A DNA stretch of 64,000 bases from CAIYTF01 sp963664845 (GTDB lineage Bacteria > Bacteroidota > Ignavibacteria > Ignavibacteriales > Ignavibacteriaceae): NCBI GenBank assembly GCA_963664845.1, contig OY761615.1, forward strand, positions 1,984,001 to 2,048,000, written 5' to 3'. Shown here in pieces: positions 1 through 9,398 of this stretch. Positions within the stretch are counted from its first letter, which is position 1. Each line of letters starts with the position of its first letter. A program made the position numbers and the translations under genes. A model generated the notes under the pieces. It saw only the letters and a program-made list of their open reading frames with translations, ran no database searches and was not told the DNA's origin.

Positions 1-1
1 G

Positions 2-1963
2 AATATCTCCGAGAGTAAATCATTCACTCTTGAAAACGGCTTGCAGGTGGTTGTGGTTGAGAATCACAAACAACCATTAGTTAGCATGTCCCTTCTTGTG
101 GACAACGATCCGGTGCTTGAAAAAGAACAGGCCGGCTTTGTTGAGATCATGGGCAAACTGCTCAGAACGGCAACCACCACTAAAACCAAAGATCAAATTG
201 ATAAAGAAATCGATTTGATCGGCGCCGATCTTAATATCTCAGCATCAGGTTTCTATGCCACTTCATTGAAAAAGCAAACGGAAAAACTTGCAGCCATCAT
301 TTCGGATATTTTGAACAACACCGTTTTCAAAGAAGAGGAACTGACAAAACTTAAGGAGCAGGCAATCTCAGGCATTGCCGAGAGCAAAGATGACCCCAAT
401 TCAGTTGCCGGGAAGATATTCAAAAAAGCAATCTATGGCGAAGGTCACCCGTATGCCGAAATAGAAACAGAAAAAACCATTGAGAAGGTGACGCTGGATG
501 CATGCAAGAAATATTTTGATGCATACTATCGCCCTAATGTGTCCTATCTTTCAATTGTTGGCGATATCACGTTCGACGATGCGCAAAAGCTTGCAAAAAC
601 CTGGTTTGGCAGTTGGAAAAAATCCGAAACTCCAAAACATGAATATGCTGTACCTGAACCGCCTCTCGTAAACAAACTGGTGTTTGTAGATCTGCCAAGC
701 TCTGTTCAATCGGTAATTCAGGTCGGCTATCCCGTTGTCTATAAACCAAATTCACCGGATTTTCTCCCGGCGCGTGTAATGAACACGGTCCTCGGAGGTG
801 GTGTTTTCCGCTTGTTCGAAAACCTGCGCGAGAAGCATGCATACACTTATGGTGCTTATTCAACACTCCAGAATGACAAATTGGTAGGATCTTTTGCTGC
901 TTCAGCAAGCGTACGCAATGAAGTTACCGATAGCGCACTCACCGAGGTGTTTTCCGAAATGAACCGTATCAGAACAGAACCGGTGGGTGAAACAGAACTT
1001 AATAAGGCAGTTAACTACCTGACCGGTGCGTTCGCCATTCAGCTGGAAAGCCCTCAGACAGTTGCGCAATTTGCAACCAACATTGCCCGCTATAATCTGC
1101 CTAAGGATTTCTACCAAACCTATCTTACCCGTTTGGCAGCCGTTTCTGCTGCTCAGGTTCAGGAAGCTGCAAAAAAATATATTCTCCCCGAGCAGTCCTA
1201 TGTTCTCGTGGTGGGAAAACAAAGCGACGTATTGGATAAAGTTAAAAAATTCAGCGTCAGCGGAAAGATCGAATTTTATGACAACGATGGAAATAAGATC
1301 GATCCGGACGCGGTAAAGGTTCCCGAAGGCATTACGCCGGAGAAAATCATCGAAAAATATATTGATGCAATAGGCGGCAGGGAAAAAGTTCTTCAGGTGA
1401 AGGACAGAACCATGGAAGCTTCAATGACGATGCAGGGAATGAATATTACCGCCACGACCTGGCAAAAAATGCCCGATAAATTTCTGACCAAAATGTCTTT
1501 CTCAGGCATGGAACAAACAGTGATGTATGATGGGCAAAAGGGCGGCATGTACTCTTCAATGGGTAACAAGGAGCTGGAAGGAAAAGATCTGGAAGATGCC
1601 AAATACCGTTATAATTTTAACAACATCATGAATCTGAAAGAACTCGGCGTCAAAGCAACACTTACAGGGATCAAAAAAGTTAATGACAAAGATGCCTATG
1701 TCCTTGAATTCAAACTGCCCAGCGGAACTGCCATCATCAACTATTTTGATGTTGAAAATGGTCTGCGGGTTCGCGAGGAATCAGAATTGAATTCACCACA
1801 GGGAACGTTCACCCAGGTTATGGACTTCCTCGACTATCGTGAAGTCAATGGCGTTAAATACTCCTTTGATATGAAAACATCCGTTGCCGGACAGACTTTT
1901 GACTTAAAAGTTTCGAAAATTGAAGTGAACACAGGGATCGAAGACAGTTTGTTCACAAAGTAA
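2..1963 (+). CDS. M16 family peptidase-like protein, catalytically inactive subunit type, 5' partial
   Basis: The reading frame is open to the left edge; codons before position 41 already read NISESKSFTLENGLQVV, the usual start of an M16 domain, so the gene begins outside the window. M16 (insulinase/processing peptidase) proteins often work as pairs of one zinc-binding and one inactive subunit. The HxxEH zinc motif is absent here: the equivalent stretch reads AGFVEIMGKLLRTAT. The R/Y-type substrate motif of the partner subunit is present (FENLREKHAYTYGAYS, about residue 260). After about residue 430 a second domain resembling outer-membrane lipoprotein-sorting proteins follows (IGGREKVLQVKDRTMEASM onward). 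I infer a periplasmic non-catalytic M16 subunit whose active partner probably lies just upstream. A strong terminator follows. Confidence 0.85.
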   Translation, partial: NISESKSFTLENGLQVVVVENHKQPLVSMSLLVDNDPVLEKEQAGFVEIMGKLLRTATTTKTKDQIDKEIDLIGADLNISASGFYATSLKKQTEKLAAIISDILNNTVFKEEELTKLKEQAISGIAESKDDPNSVAGKIFKKAIYGEGHPYAEIETEKTIEKVTLDACKKYFDAYYRPNVSYLSIVGDITFDDAQKLAKTWFGSWKKSETPKHEYAVPEPPLVNKLVFVDLPSSVQSVIQVGYPVVYKPNSPDFLPARVMNTVLGGGVFRLFENLREKHAYTYGAYSTLQNDKLVGSFAASASVRNEVTDSALTEVFSEMNRIRTEPVGETELNKAVNYLTGAFAIQLESPQTVAQFATNIARYNLPKDFYQTYLTRLAAVSAAQVQEAAKKYILPEQSYVLVVGKQSDVLDKVKKFSVSGKIEFYDNDGNKIDPDAVKVPEGITPEKIIEKYIDAIGGREKVLQVKDRTMEASMTMQGMNITATTWQKMPDKFLTKMSFSGMEQTVMYDGQKGGMYSSMGNKELEGKDLEDAKYRYNFNNIMNLKELGVKATLTGIKKVNDKDAYVLEFKLPSGTAIINYFDVENGLRVREESELNSPQGTFTQVMDFLDYREVNGVKYSFDMKTSVAGQTFDLKVSKIEVNTGIEDSLFTK

Positions 1964-2016
1964 GGCGATTATAACCGGGAGTCATTCCGGATATATAATA
2001 CCTGTTGGAATTCATG

Positions 2017-2056
2017 ACCGCACAATTGATTGTAAACCAGTTGTGCGGTTTTTTAT
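2017..2056 (+). terminator. Rho-independent terminator after the M16 gene
   Basis: Perfect 9-bp stem ACCGCACAA (2017-2025) / TTGTGCGGT (2041-2049) followed by a run of T. It lies 54 bases after the M16 stop codon. Confidence 0.85.
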
Positions 2057-2384
2057 TATCGAATGGACGCTGCAACCATCCACACTGTAAGTGAAATTCC
2101 AGGGAAAACAGCATGCTTAACATACAGGCACATTAATTCCTGAGGATATCTGAAGAAAACTAAAACGCACACTCCGAGCGGGATCTTGGGAGATAACGCG
2201 GATTCAAACTGATTTCCACGGATGCAAATTCAACTTTTGACTTTTGGGACAGCCTGAGGCAGCGAAGGGTTTCTTGAACTCCCGGCGCACGGGCTAAGCC
2301 GAGGGCCAGGCACACTTTACAACAAAAATTATCACTATTTTGTAGTCTCATTATTTACCATTAGTAATCAAAAAAAGAGTTCTC
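2057..2384. other. Intergenic stretch with a degenerate repeat-like segment
   Basis: No convincing gene. Around 2190-2228 the text (AACGCGGATTCAAACTGATT, then TCCACGGATGC) resembles a degenerate interspersed repeat of the CGCGGATTnnCACGGAT type that I know from intergenic DNA of related genomes; that link is from memory. The segment 2230-2320 is richer in G and C than its surroundings. The promoter of the following HAD gene should lie near 2310-2370 but I see no clear boxes. Confidence 0.4.
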
Positions 2385-2993
2385 ATGCCCATAAAATATA
2401 TTGTCTTCGATCTTGGAAATGTGCTTATTCCCTTTAACTATCAGCTGGTTATCAACCGTCTCAACGAAGTGGAAGCCGGACTCGGTGACCGCTATTATAC
2501 TTTTTATAAAGACAACTACAATGTCCACCGCGATTATGAACGTGGCGCCCTCACCGATGACCAGTTCATCGAGATCATGCTCGGCGCGATCGATCACAAG
2601 GTGGACAAAGAAACCTATTGCAAATTGTTTTCCGAAATATTCACGGTGAATGAGGATGTGGCTGCCCTGTTGCCCGAATTGAAAAAAAACTACCGGATAT
2701 TTCTGCTTTCAAACACCAGTGCAATTCATCAGCGTTATGGCTGGGCAAAATATTCTTTCCTGACTCATTTTGAAAAACTATTCCTTTCGCATGAAGTTGG
2801 CGCCGTTAAACCGGAACCCGAAATGTACCTTTCGGTAATGAGGCATACCGGCGGCAAACCCGAAGAGCATATCTTTATTGATGATGTCGCTGAGTATGTT
2901 CAGGGTGCCAAAAATGTGGGATGGGATGGCATTCAGTTTGTCGGATATGAAAACCTGACTGAAGAATTGCGTAAACGGGGAATAGTCTTTTAG
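2385..2993 (+). CDS. HAD-superfamily phosphatase, YihX-like
   Basis: 202-residue cytosolic hydrolase of the haloacid dehalogenase superfamily, subfamily IA with a helical cap (about residues 17-85). Motif I is FDLGNVL with the nucleophile Asp9; the second acidic residue is replaced by Gly, as in E. coli YihX, an alpha-glucose-1-phosphate phosphatase. Motif II is LLSNTS (107-112), motif III Lys142 in VGAVKPEPEMY, and motif IV FIDDV (Asp166, Asp167). All four motifs are present, so the enzyme should be active. A sugar phosphate is the likely substrate, but HAD substrates cannot be read from sequence. The stop is only 10 bases from the convergent TPR gene. Confidence 0.85.
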   Translation: MPIKYIVFDLGNVLIPFNYQLVINRLNEVEAGLGDRYYTFYKDNYNVHRDYERGALTDDQFIEIMLGAIDHKVDKETYCKLFSEIFTVNEDVAALLPELKKNYRIFLLSNTSAIHQRYGWAKYSFLTHFEKLFLSHEVGAVKPEPEMYLSVMRHTGGKPEEHIFIDDVAEYVQGAKNVGWDGIQFVGYENLTEELRKRGIVF

Positions 2994-3003
2994 AGACTAT
3001 TCT

Positions 3004-4632
3004 CTAGTCAGAAAGCTGGGTGGTTTTCTTGTTGATTTCTCGCAACAGCGCAAGTGCCTGCATTTTATAATCTGTAGTGCCATATCTGATGGCATTCTCG
3101 CAGTCGGTTTTTGACGCTTTGTAATAGAGTAAATGAAGGTTTATGACTGCGCGCAGGAAATACGCATCAGCGTAATGCGTGTCAACTTTTAACGCGCGGT
3201 TGATCTCGCGTAATGCATTTTCATGTTCGCCCTGTAGATTAAAACAAAACGCCTTCATGAAATATGCTTTTTTGTTCATTGCATCAATGTGCAAAACCCT
3301 GTCATAATCAATGATGGCGCTGTTATAATCTTCCATTTTGATCTTTAGTTCGGCCCTTGCGGTATAGGCACTGATAAAATCCGGTTTCACCAACGACTTG
3401 GTAAAGTCAGCCAACGCTCCGGAATAATCCACGATTTCTATTTTGGCGAGGGCACGGTTATAATAATACATATAGTTGTCCAGCGTCAACTGGATAGCCT
3501 TTGTATAGTCAATTATTGCCTCATTGAACAGTTTGAGGTTGAAATGTACCAAACCGCGCTGGTTAAAGAATTTTGCATTTTCCGGCTCCAGTCTCAATGC
3601 GTTGTCCACAAGCTCAAGTGCCTTTTCTGAGTTTCCAAACGCAATTTCAAGATCACTAAGGAGATAATATGAGTTAGCCTCATCAGGCTTTAATTCCAGC
3701 ACTTTATAAAAATCTTCCCGGGCACTTTCCGTGTCGTTCAGCAGTTTCCGTAAATGTCCGCGCCGTTCACGAATATCAATATTGCCGTCGTTGATTTTAA
3801 GAATTTCGTCAAAATCGCTCAGCGCCTCGTCGAAGCGTTCCATTTTGATCAGGCAGTCCGATCGCAGTAACAGTGCTTCGTCGAAGTCAGGTTTAATTTT
3901 CAACGAGTTATTAAGCTCGCGCAGGGCATCGGAATAACTGGACATTGAATAGTATATCTTTGCAAGAATACATAATCCCTTGAAACTGCGCGGATTGATG
4001 GAGAGCGCTTTTCTCAAATCGTAGACTGCTTCATGATACAGTTTAAGATTGCGTTTGCATTCCCCGCGCAATATCCACGCTTCGTCGCCGGCAGGTTTCA
4101 GCTTGATGACCGTATTGAGATCGATTATAGCGCGCTTAAAATCGTCCGAGTCCATCCTTATCTGCGCACGAAGAATGTATCCGTCCAGGTTATCAGCCGC
4201 AACCGCCAATAACTGCGTTACGTCTTTAAGTGCTTCTTCATATTGCTGTCTGTTGAAGTAGAGCTTTGCCCGGTGGTAAAGAGCATTGGGATAATTGTTG
4301 CGTAACGCAAGAAAAGTGGTGAATTCTTCAAGCGCTTTGTCGTATTCTCCGTTCTCTTTATAGGAGAGCGCAAGTGCATAGTGAACAATACTCCGGAAAT
4401 TCGAATTTACCGAAAGTACCTGAAGGAAATCAGAAATTGCTTTTTCATGTTCCCCAAGCTGCTGCCAGCAAAGTCCGCGGAAAAAGTGGGCCTCCGTATT
4501 ATTCGGCTCAAGATGCAACGATTCAGAAAGCAGATTGACTGCTTCCGAATATTTATTGTCGCGATAACCCGCAACGCCTTCTTCCATCAATTGTTCATAT
4601 TTGACCGGCAGAAGATTTTTAATAAACTTCAT
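3004..4632 (-). CDS. Tetratricopeptide repeat protein
   Basis: 542 residues built almost entirely of 34-residue TPR units, about fifteen in a row, with the usual W/L-G-Y-A-F-A-P pattern (for example YNRALAKIEIVDYSGALADF and YFLRAVINLHLLYYKASKTD). There is no signal peptide or membrane segment, so a cytosolic scaffold is expected. TPR superhelices bind peptides or proteins; the partner cannot be told. No enzymatic domain is fused at either end. It converges on the HAD gene and has its own upstream region. Confidence 0.85.
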   Translation of the reverse strand: MKFIKNLLPVKYEQLMEEGVAGYRDNKYSEAVNLLSESLHLEPNNTEAHFFRGLCWQQLGEHEKAISDFLQVLSVNSNFRSIVHYALALSYKENGEYDKALEEFTTFLALRNNYPNALYHRAKLYFNRQQYEEALKDVTQLLAVAADNLDGYILRAQIRMDSDDFKRAIIDLNTVIKLKPAGDEAWILRGECKRNLKLYHEAVYDLRKALSINPRSFKGLCILAKIYYSMSSYSDALRELNNSLKIKPDFDEALLLRSDCLIKMERFDEALSDFDEILKINDGNIDIRERRGHLRKLLNDTESAREDFYKVLELKPDEANSYYLLSDLEIAFGNSEKALELVDNALRLEPENAKFFNQRGLVHFNLKLFNEAIIDYTKAIQLTLDNYMYYYNRALAKIEIVDYSGALADFTKSLVKPDFISAYTARAELKIKMEDYNSAIIDYDRVLHIDAMNKKAYFMKAFCFNLQGEHENALREINRALKVDTHYADAYFLRAVINLHLLYYKASKTDCENAIRYGTTDYKMQALALLREINKKTTQLSD

Positions 4633-5088
4633 TGAAAAATCACACTTTATCTAATTAATTGACCGCATGCTTCTGGTGAGCACTATTCTACTTGAATTAT
4701 CGAAAATGTGAGCATAAAGTTGAGAACTTTTCAGGTACAAAATCTTTGACCCCTGATCCCCCCAGCTTCACATTAACACATGGCCTAAATCATGTATTTG
4801 CGGCATTATGGTCATTTCTGCGCCCCGCTCTGCTTGCTGGCATCTATGCTCAATCTCCCGTAAGGAGTAAATAAGAATAACCGTCGGTGAAACCCAAGGC
4901 TGCAACAAGAAAGTGACCCCGCCTCCGAAGCGGGACGAACAATTTTCACAATAAATACATCGGAAAATTGTTGAAATTTGATATTATTGTAAGGGTAATT
5001 AACTGACTGTTTCCATTTATTTACTTACTAACCAAACCCGGCGACCATTCCCTGTTTAGATGGAAATCCCCGGATTACAGGTGCTTTT
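4633..5088. other. Intergenic region between divergent TPR and PfkB genes, with hairpins
   Basis: 456 bases between divergent genes, so promoters of both should be here. A short hairpin CCCGC/GCGGG lies at about 4918-4933. A perfect 10-bp inverted repeat AACAATTTTC (4938-4947) / GAAAATTGTT (4963-4972) lies about 117 bases before the PfkB start. The 60-codon open frame at 4692-4874 has no coding character and is not called. Confidence 0.45.
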
Positions 5089-5976
5089 ATGAAGATTTTA
5101 GTTCTTGGCCATTCAGTTTTGGATCATATCAGCGCGGGTGAAAGCTTCCGTTTTCAGCCGGGCGGCATTTTCTATACTACCCTCGCGCTTTCAACCCTGA
5201 AACAAACCGGGGACGAGTTTGATTTGTGCACAGGAATTGAAACCGATGTGCTTACGCATTTTGAATTGGCATTCGGTCATTTTTCAATGCACCATTGTCA
5301 AACCGTCGCAAGAATTCCGCGTGTTCACCTGACCATTTTTGCCGATGCGGAGCGCTGTGAGCGATTTGAAAATTTGGACGTAAAACTGGAAATCCCTTTT
5401 GGCGAACTGAACGATTATGACGCACTCTTTATCAACATGATCTCAGGCTTCGAACTCGATTTGGCGGACCTGCAAAAGATCAGGGAAGAGTTCAAGGGCG
5501 TGATCTACTTTGATGTGCATTCGCTTTCGCGGGGACTCGGCAACGGCATGGTCCGGGAACTGCGACTGATACCCGGATTCACGGATTGGGCGGCACAACT
5601 CGATATTGTACAGGCAAACGAAAATGAAGTCTTCACCCTGTCGGCAAAAACCGATGTGCGTGAAATAGCCAGGGAATTGCTTGACGCGGGTCTGAAAACG
5701 CTTATCATCACCAAAGGCGCTGAGGGAGCTGAGCTTTATTTTCTGGAGAATGATACACTGCAAATGCTTGCAGAGCCGGCGTTGAAAACTGAAGTTATAA
5801 ACAAAGTTGGTTGTGGTGATGTTTTTGGAGCCTATTACTTTTATACTTTTTTGAAGACTAAAGACAGGAGTTATTCACTCCGGATTGCAGCCGCTGCCGG
5901 AAGCATGATAACTCAATTTGATTCATTCGATAAATATTCTACCCTACTAAATGAAATTCACGAGCGATATGATTAA
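5089..5976 (+). CDS. PfkB/ribokinase-family sugar kinase
   Basis: 295-residue carbohydrate kinase. The N-terminus (MKILVLGHSVLDHI) and the PGG segment near residue 25 form the substrate side. The C-terminal signature NKVGCGDVFGAYYF carries the catalytic base Asp244 and the anion-hole glycine turn. The family phosphorylates sugars, nucleosides or sugar phosphates with ATP in the cytosol; the substrate is not evident. It is first of three overlapping genes (kinase, RmlD-like reductase, exported amylase), overlapping the second by 8 bases (ATGATTAA). This suggests a sugar-metabolism operon. The ATG follows a weak AGGTG Shine-Dalgarno. Confidence 0.85.
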   Translation: MKILVLGHSVLDHISAGESFRFQPGGIFYTTLALSTLKQTGDEFDLCTGIETDVLTHFELAFGHFSMHHCQTVARIPRVHLTIFADAERCERFENLDVKLEIPFGELNDYDALFINMISGFELDLADLQKIREEFKGVIYFDVHSLSRGLGNGMVRELRLIPGFTDWAAQLDIVQANENEVFTLSAKTDVREIARELLDAGLKTLIITKGAEGAELYFLENDTLQMLAEPALKTEVINKVGCGDVFGAYYFYTFLKTKDRSYSLRIAAAAGSMITQFDSFDKYSTLLNEIHERYD

Positions 5977-6868
5977 AAAAAGAATTCTGATTATTGGAGC
6001 AAGCGGAATGCTTGGGCAGCGATGTGCCAAACATTTCTCTTCACAGGAAAATGTTGAAACACTTTGTGCCGATATTGGCGAAACAATAAAATTCCCCAAT
6101 GCTACGTATAAATATCTCGATATGACCCTCAGGGATGAAGTTAAAAACCTTATCTTCGATTTCATGCCCGATGCTATTGTTAATGCCTCCGCCTATACAA
6201 ACGTTGACCGTTCGGAAACAGAGCGCGAACTTGCCTGGAAGATAAACGTTAAGGGAGTTGAATATCTTGCCGAGGCAGCAGCAGCCATCGATGCCCATTT
6301 GGTCCATATCTCTTCCGACTATGTTTTCGACGGCACGAAGGGCCCCTATACCGAAGTTGATAAAACGGAGCCGGTGGGTTATTATGGGCGTACAAAATTT
6401 GCCAGCGAGAACGCCGTGCGCATTTCCGGTGTGTTGGGAACCATTGTCCGAACCAACGTATTATACGGCATCATCCCCAGCGGAAGAGCCGATTTTGTCC
6501 GCTGGGTGGTCGATAGCATCAGGAACAATAAACCCATTCGCATTGTGTCCGATCAGTTTAATAACCCCACATTTATTGATGACCTGGTTAAAGGTATTGC
6601 CGCGATAATTGACCTGAAAAAATATGGCTTGTATAACCTCGCCGGTATTGAGGTGCTCTCCCGCTTCGATTTTACCATGCGGATAAGTAAAGTGTTTGAT
6701 TTGGATACTTCACTTATTACCAAGGTAACTACGGATGAGTTGAATCAACCTGCAAGGCGTCCCTTAAAATCCGGACTGATCATTCTTAAAGCACAAACTG
6801 AACTTGGCTATAAACCAATGGGGCTGGATGAATCGCTCCAGCTAATGAAGGACGAACTCGGCTTATGA
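5969..6868 (+). CDS. RmlD-like NAD(P)-dependent sugar-nucleotide reductase (extended SDR)
   Basis: 299 residues from the ATG at 5969, which gives the better fit to the family; an in-frame ATG at 5951 would add six residues. The Rossmann motif is GASGMLG (10-16), followed by HISSDYVFDG and the catalytic Tyr139-x-x-x-Lys143 (YGRTK). This matches dTDP-4-dehydrorhamnose reductase relatives, which reduce 4-keto sugars. No other rml genes are nearby, so a role in dTDP-rhamnose synthesis is unproven; MAT2B-like relatives have other roles. The start overlaps the kinase stop, and the stop overlaps the amylase start (ATGA), indicating translational coupling. Confidence 0.8.
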   Translation: MIKKRILIIGASGMLGQRCAKHFSSQENVETLCADIGETIKFPNATYKYLDMTLRDEVKNLIFDFMPDAIVNASAYTNVDRSETERELAWKINVKGVEYLAEAAAAIDAHLVHISSDYVFDGTKGPYTEVDKTEPVGYYGRTKFASENAVRISGVLGTIVRTNVLYGIIPSGRADFVRWVVDSIRNNKPIRIVSDQFNNPTFIDDLVKGIAAIIDLKKYGLYNLAGIEVLSRFDFTMRISKVFDLDTSLITKVTTDELNQPARRPLKSGLIILKAQTELGYKPMGLDESLQLMKDELGL

Positions 6869-8646
6869 AATACCTTCTTTTGTTCGCTTGTTTAACGGTC
6901 TTGGCATCTGCCCAGTCCAAGCCGCCCGCATGGGCAAAAGGCATTGTATGGTACCAGATATTCCCCGAACGCTTCTCCAACGGGGACTCTACAAACAATC
7001 CCGATGCGGAAAAAGTTTTTTCCCTTTCACATAAACAACCGGACAATTGGAGTATTACTCCGTGGACCTCAAACTGGTTCGATAAAGCTCCCTGGGAGGA
7101 AGGATTTGGCCGCTCTTTCAAAGATGGTCTGAATTACAGACGCTATGGCGGTGACCTGCAGGGAATAATTAACAAACTGGACTACCTGAAAAAACTTGGC
7201 ATTGGAGCCATCTATCTGAACCCGGTCTTCGAGGCAGTATCAGTTCATAAATATGATGCTTCAACCTACCACCATATCGATGTGAATTTTGGCCCCGATC
7301 CCGTGGGTGACAAAAAATTGATAGCCACTGAAACACCTGATAATCCGGCCACCTGGCAAATGACCTCAGCCGATAAACTGTTCGTTAAATTCATTGATGA
7401 AGCGCATAATCGTGGCATCAAAGTTATCATCGATGGGGTTTTCAATCATACCGGCGTTGCTTTCTGGGCATTTCAGGATATTGTAAAAAATCAAAAAAAC
7501 TCTGTCTATGCCGATTGGTATAAGATCACCGGCTTCAAGGATGCAAAAGACACTGCAAGCAAATTCGATTACCGTGGGTGGTGGGGAACAAAATCATTAC
7601 CCGAGTTTAACCGCACACCGGACAACCTGTTTCCTGCGGTCAAGAATTACATTTGTGCTGCCACCAAAAAATGGATGGACCCCAATGGTGACGGGAATCC
7701 ATCGGATGGAATTGACGGCTGGCGCCTTGATGTTGCACGCGAAGTGCCACTTGGCTTTTGGAAGGAGTGGCGCTCCGTTGTGAAAGGTGTTAACCCCTCG
7801 GCAATCATTATTGGTGAACTGTGGGAGCTCTCTCCCGATTTCATCGGACCTAACGGGGTGTTCGATGCGCTGATGAATTATAACCTGGCCTATGCGGTGA
7901 ACGATTTTTTCATCGCGAAGGATAAAATAATCACTGCCGATACGATGATAGAACGTCTTAAAGAAATTGACAGTACCTATCCTGAGGAAAATCTTCACGT
8001 GCTGCAGAACCTGCTCGATTCACACGATACGGAACGCCTGCTTTCCATGATAGCCAATCCAGACCGGCAATATGACCATGATGGCGATGAACGGAACAAG
8101 AACTACAATCCCGGTAAACCCAAGCCGGCAGACTATGAACGGTTAAAACTTATTGTCGCTTTCCAGATGACGTATCGCGGTGCACCGATGGTCTATTATG
8201 GCGACGAAGTCGGCATGTGGGGTGCTGATGATCCGCATGACAGGAAACCAATGCTCTGGGAAGATCTGGATTACAAAAAAGAAGTGATCACGGCAGAATC
8301 CGGTTTCAAAACCGGTCTCGGCACCTATAAAGTAAAAGCAGACATGGAGCTGTTTAAGTTTTACAAACGCATGATCGCGACCAGAAATTATTTTGATGCA
8401 TTGAAGTTTGGGAAAGTTGAGTTCTGGCCGGTTGGCGACAACAAATATGTTTTTGGCTACAAGCGTGTACTCGGTAACGAAACAATTCTGGTACTGTTTA
8501 ATATGAGCGACAATTCTGAGATCATAGATATCCCGGTAACCTCGCAAAGTGTTATCGATCTGAATGTAGGCGACACCATTGCCATGACCGCCCCAAGCTT
8601 CCGAATCGTTCTCTGGGGAAAATCCTACGCGATGTATAAACTGTAA
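6865..8646 (+). CDS. Exported alpha-amylase family (GH13) glycoside hydrolase
   Basis: 593 residues with an N-terminal signal peptide (MKYLLLFACLTVLASAQS), so it acts in the periplasm or outside. The opening GIVWYQIFPERFSNGD is typical of the cyclomaltodextrinase/neopullulanase branch of GH13. Catalytic residues are all visible: nucleophile Asp289 in DGWRLDVA, acid/base Glu318 in IIGELWE, and Asp388 in LLDSHDTERLL; region I is DGVFNHTG. A short C-terminal beta domain follows after about residue 510. It should cleave alpha-glucans or maltooligosaccharides. Its ATG overlaps the reductase stop (ATGA). With the sugar kinase upstream, the operon fits glucan use. Confidence 0.88.
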   Translation: MKYLLLFACLTVLASAQSKPPAWAKGIVWYQIFPERFSNGDSTNNPDAEKVFSLSHKQPDNWSITPWTSNWFDKAPWEEGFGRSFKDGLNYRRYGGDLQGIINKLDYLKKLGIGAIYLNPVFEAVSVHKYDASTYHHIDVNFGPDPVGDKKLIATETPDNPATWQMTSADKLFVKFIDEAHNRGIKVIIDGVFNHTGVAFWAFQDIVKNQKNSVYADWYKITGFKDAKDTASKFDYRGWWGTKSLPEFNRTPDNLFPAVKNYICAATKKWMDPNGDGNPSDGIDGWRLDVAREVPLGFWKEWRSVVKGVNPSAIIIGELWELSPDFIGPNGVFDALMNYNLAYAVNDFFIAKDKIITADTMIERLKEIDSTYPEENLHVLQNLLDSHDTERLLSMIANPDRQYDHDGDERNKNYNPGKPKPADYERLKLIVAFQMTYRGAPMVYYGDEVGMWGADDPHDRKPMLWEDLDYKKEVITAESGFKTGLGTYKVKADMELFKFYKRMIATRNYFDALKFGKVEFWPVGDNKYVFGYKRVLGNETILVLFNMSDNSEIIDIPVTSQSVIDLNVGDTIAMTAPSFRIVLWGKSYAMYKL

Positions 8647-8891
8647 ACGGTAAAATTTCTTATGGAACAGTGGGCTCGGTTTTTCAAATGCGACATATTT
8701 TCTTATCGGAAAATGACCTTTGAAGGCAGCCCAGGGAATGATAATTCGTAGTTGCTCAAATAGTTTATACAGTTTCCAAATCGAGCGGGGGATGTTGTGT
8801 GTGGTGTTTTCATTGTGGCGTATCTCGCTTGTTAAGGAATGTTGAATGGATAAATTATTTAATTCACTAACCAATAGATGGAAACTCAAGT
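8647..8891. other. Gene-poor intergenic DNA after the amylase
   Basis: No gene supported and no clear terminator. This begins about 1,150 bases (8647-9796) without a conventional gene; the separate elements within it are listed below. Confidence 0.5.
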
Positions 8892-9044
8892 ATGTATGTT
8901 CCAGAGGATGTCAAAACATTACTAATATTTTTCGCATTTTTTGTTGTCAGTTATTTCTTTCCCTTAGATGATAAGGACCCAGTGGATAAATGGAGGACTA
9001 TTTTTTACGAGTCGGTGCAACCATTTGTTTCTCTGTGTATTTAA
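8892..9044 (+). CDS. Possible small membrane protein, unrecognised
   Basis: A 50-codon frame opens at ATG 8892, 21 bases after an in-frame TAA. It encodes a short acidic start (MYVPEDVK), one strongly hydrophobic segment (about residues 9-25, LLIFFAFFVVSYFFPL) and a charged tail (DDKDPVDKW). The pattern looks like a genuine single-pass membrane protein rather than random sequence. After the in-frame TAA, an overlapping frame shifted by one base continues with another hydrophobic helix, VYLIVFIAKLLRPTRV, up to about 9090. A two-helix protein broken by a single-base change is therefore possible. No strong Shine-Dalgarno is seen. I do not recognise a family. Confidence 0.35.
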   Translation: MYVPEDVKTLLIFFAFFVVSYFFPLDDKDPVDKWRTIFYESVQPFVSLCI

Positions 9045-9187
9045 TAGTATTTATCGCAAAATTACTCAGGCCAACAAGGGTTTGAACTGGCTATTATTCC
9101 CACGGTATCAATAATCACTTCTCTGAAGTTTTTAACAACTGCATTTTGATAGTGCTTTTGTGTCTCAACCCTGATAGCTAAACGACG

Positions 9188-9243
9188 CCACCGCTGTGCA
9201 CCACGCACTGTGTTGTGCACTGCACGGTGCATCTTGCACCCGA
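9188..9243. repeat. TGCAC-rich quasi-palindromic segment
   Basis: Dense alternation of GTGCAC/TGCAC words on both strands (GTGCACCACGCACTG then TGTGCACTGCACGGTGCA). It can fold into several short hairpins. Function unknown; it lies in the same gene-free stretch as the palindromic modules downstream. Confidence 0.4.
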
Positions 9244-9398
9244 CACAAAATTTCTTGTAATTTCTTTCGTCTATTCCTCCCCAATCCAATACATGTTCTT
9301 TGAATACTTGTCCAACCGATTTTTATTCCTCGAAGAACTGGTGCAGCATATTGTTAATAAGACCTTCACCATTTGGACTGCAACATCGCAACTGAAAT

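Noticed and set aside
8143..8889. 248-codon minus-strand open frame
   Set aside because: Mostly antisense to the amylase; the part outside it (8650-8889) has no recognisable features.
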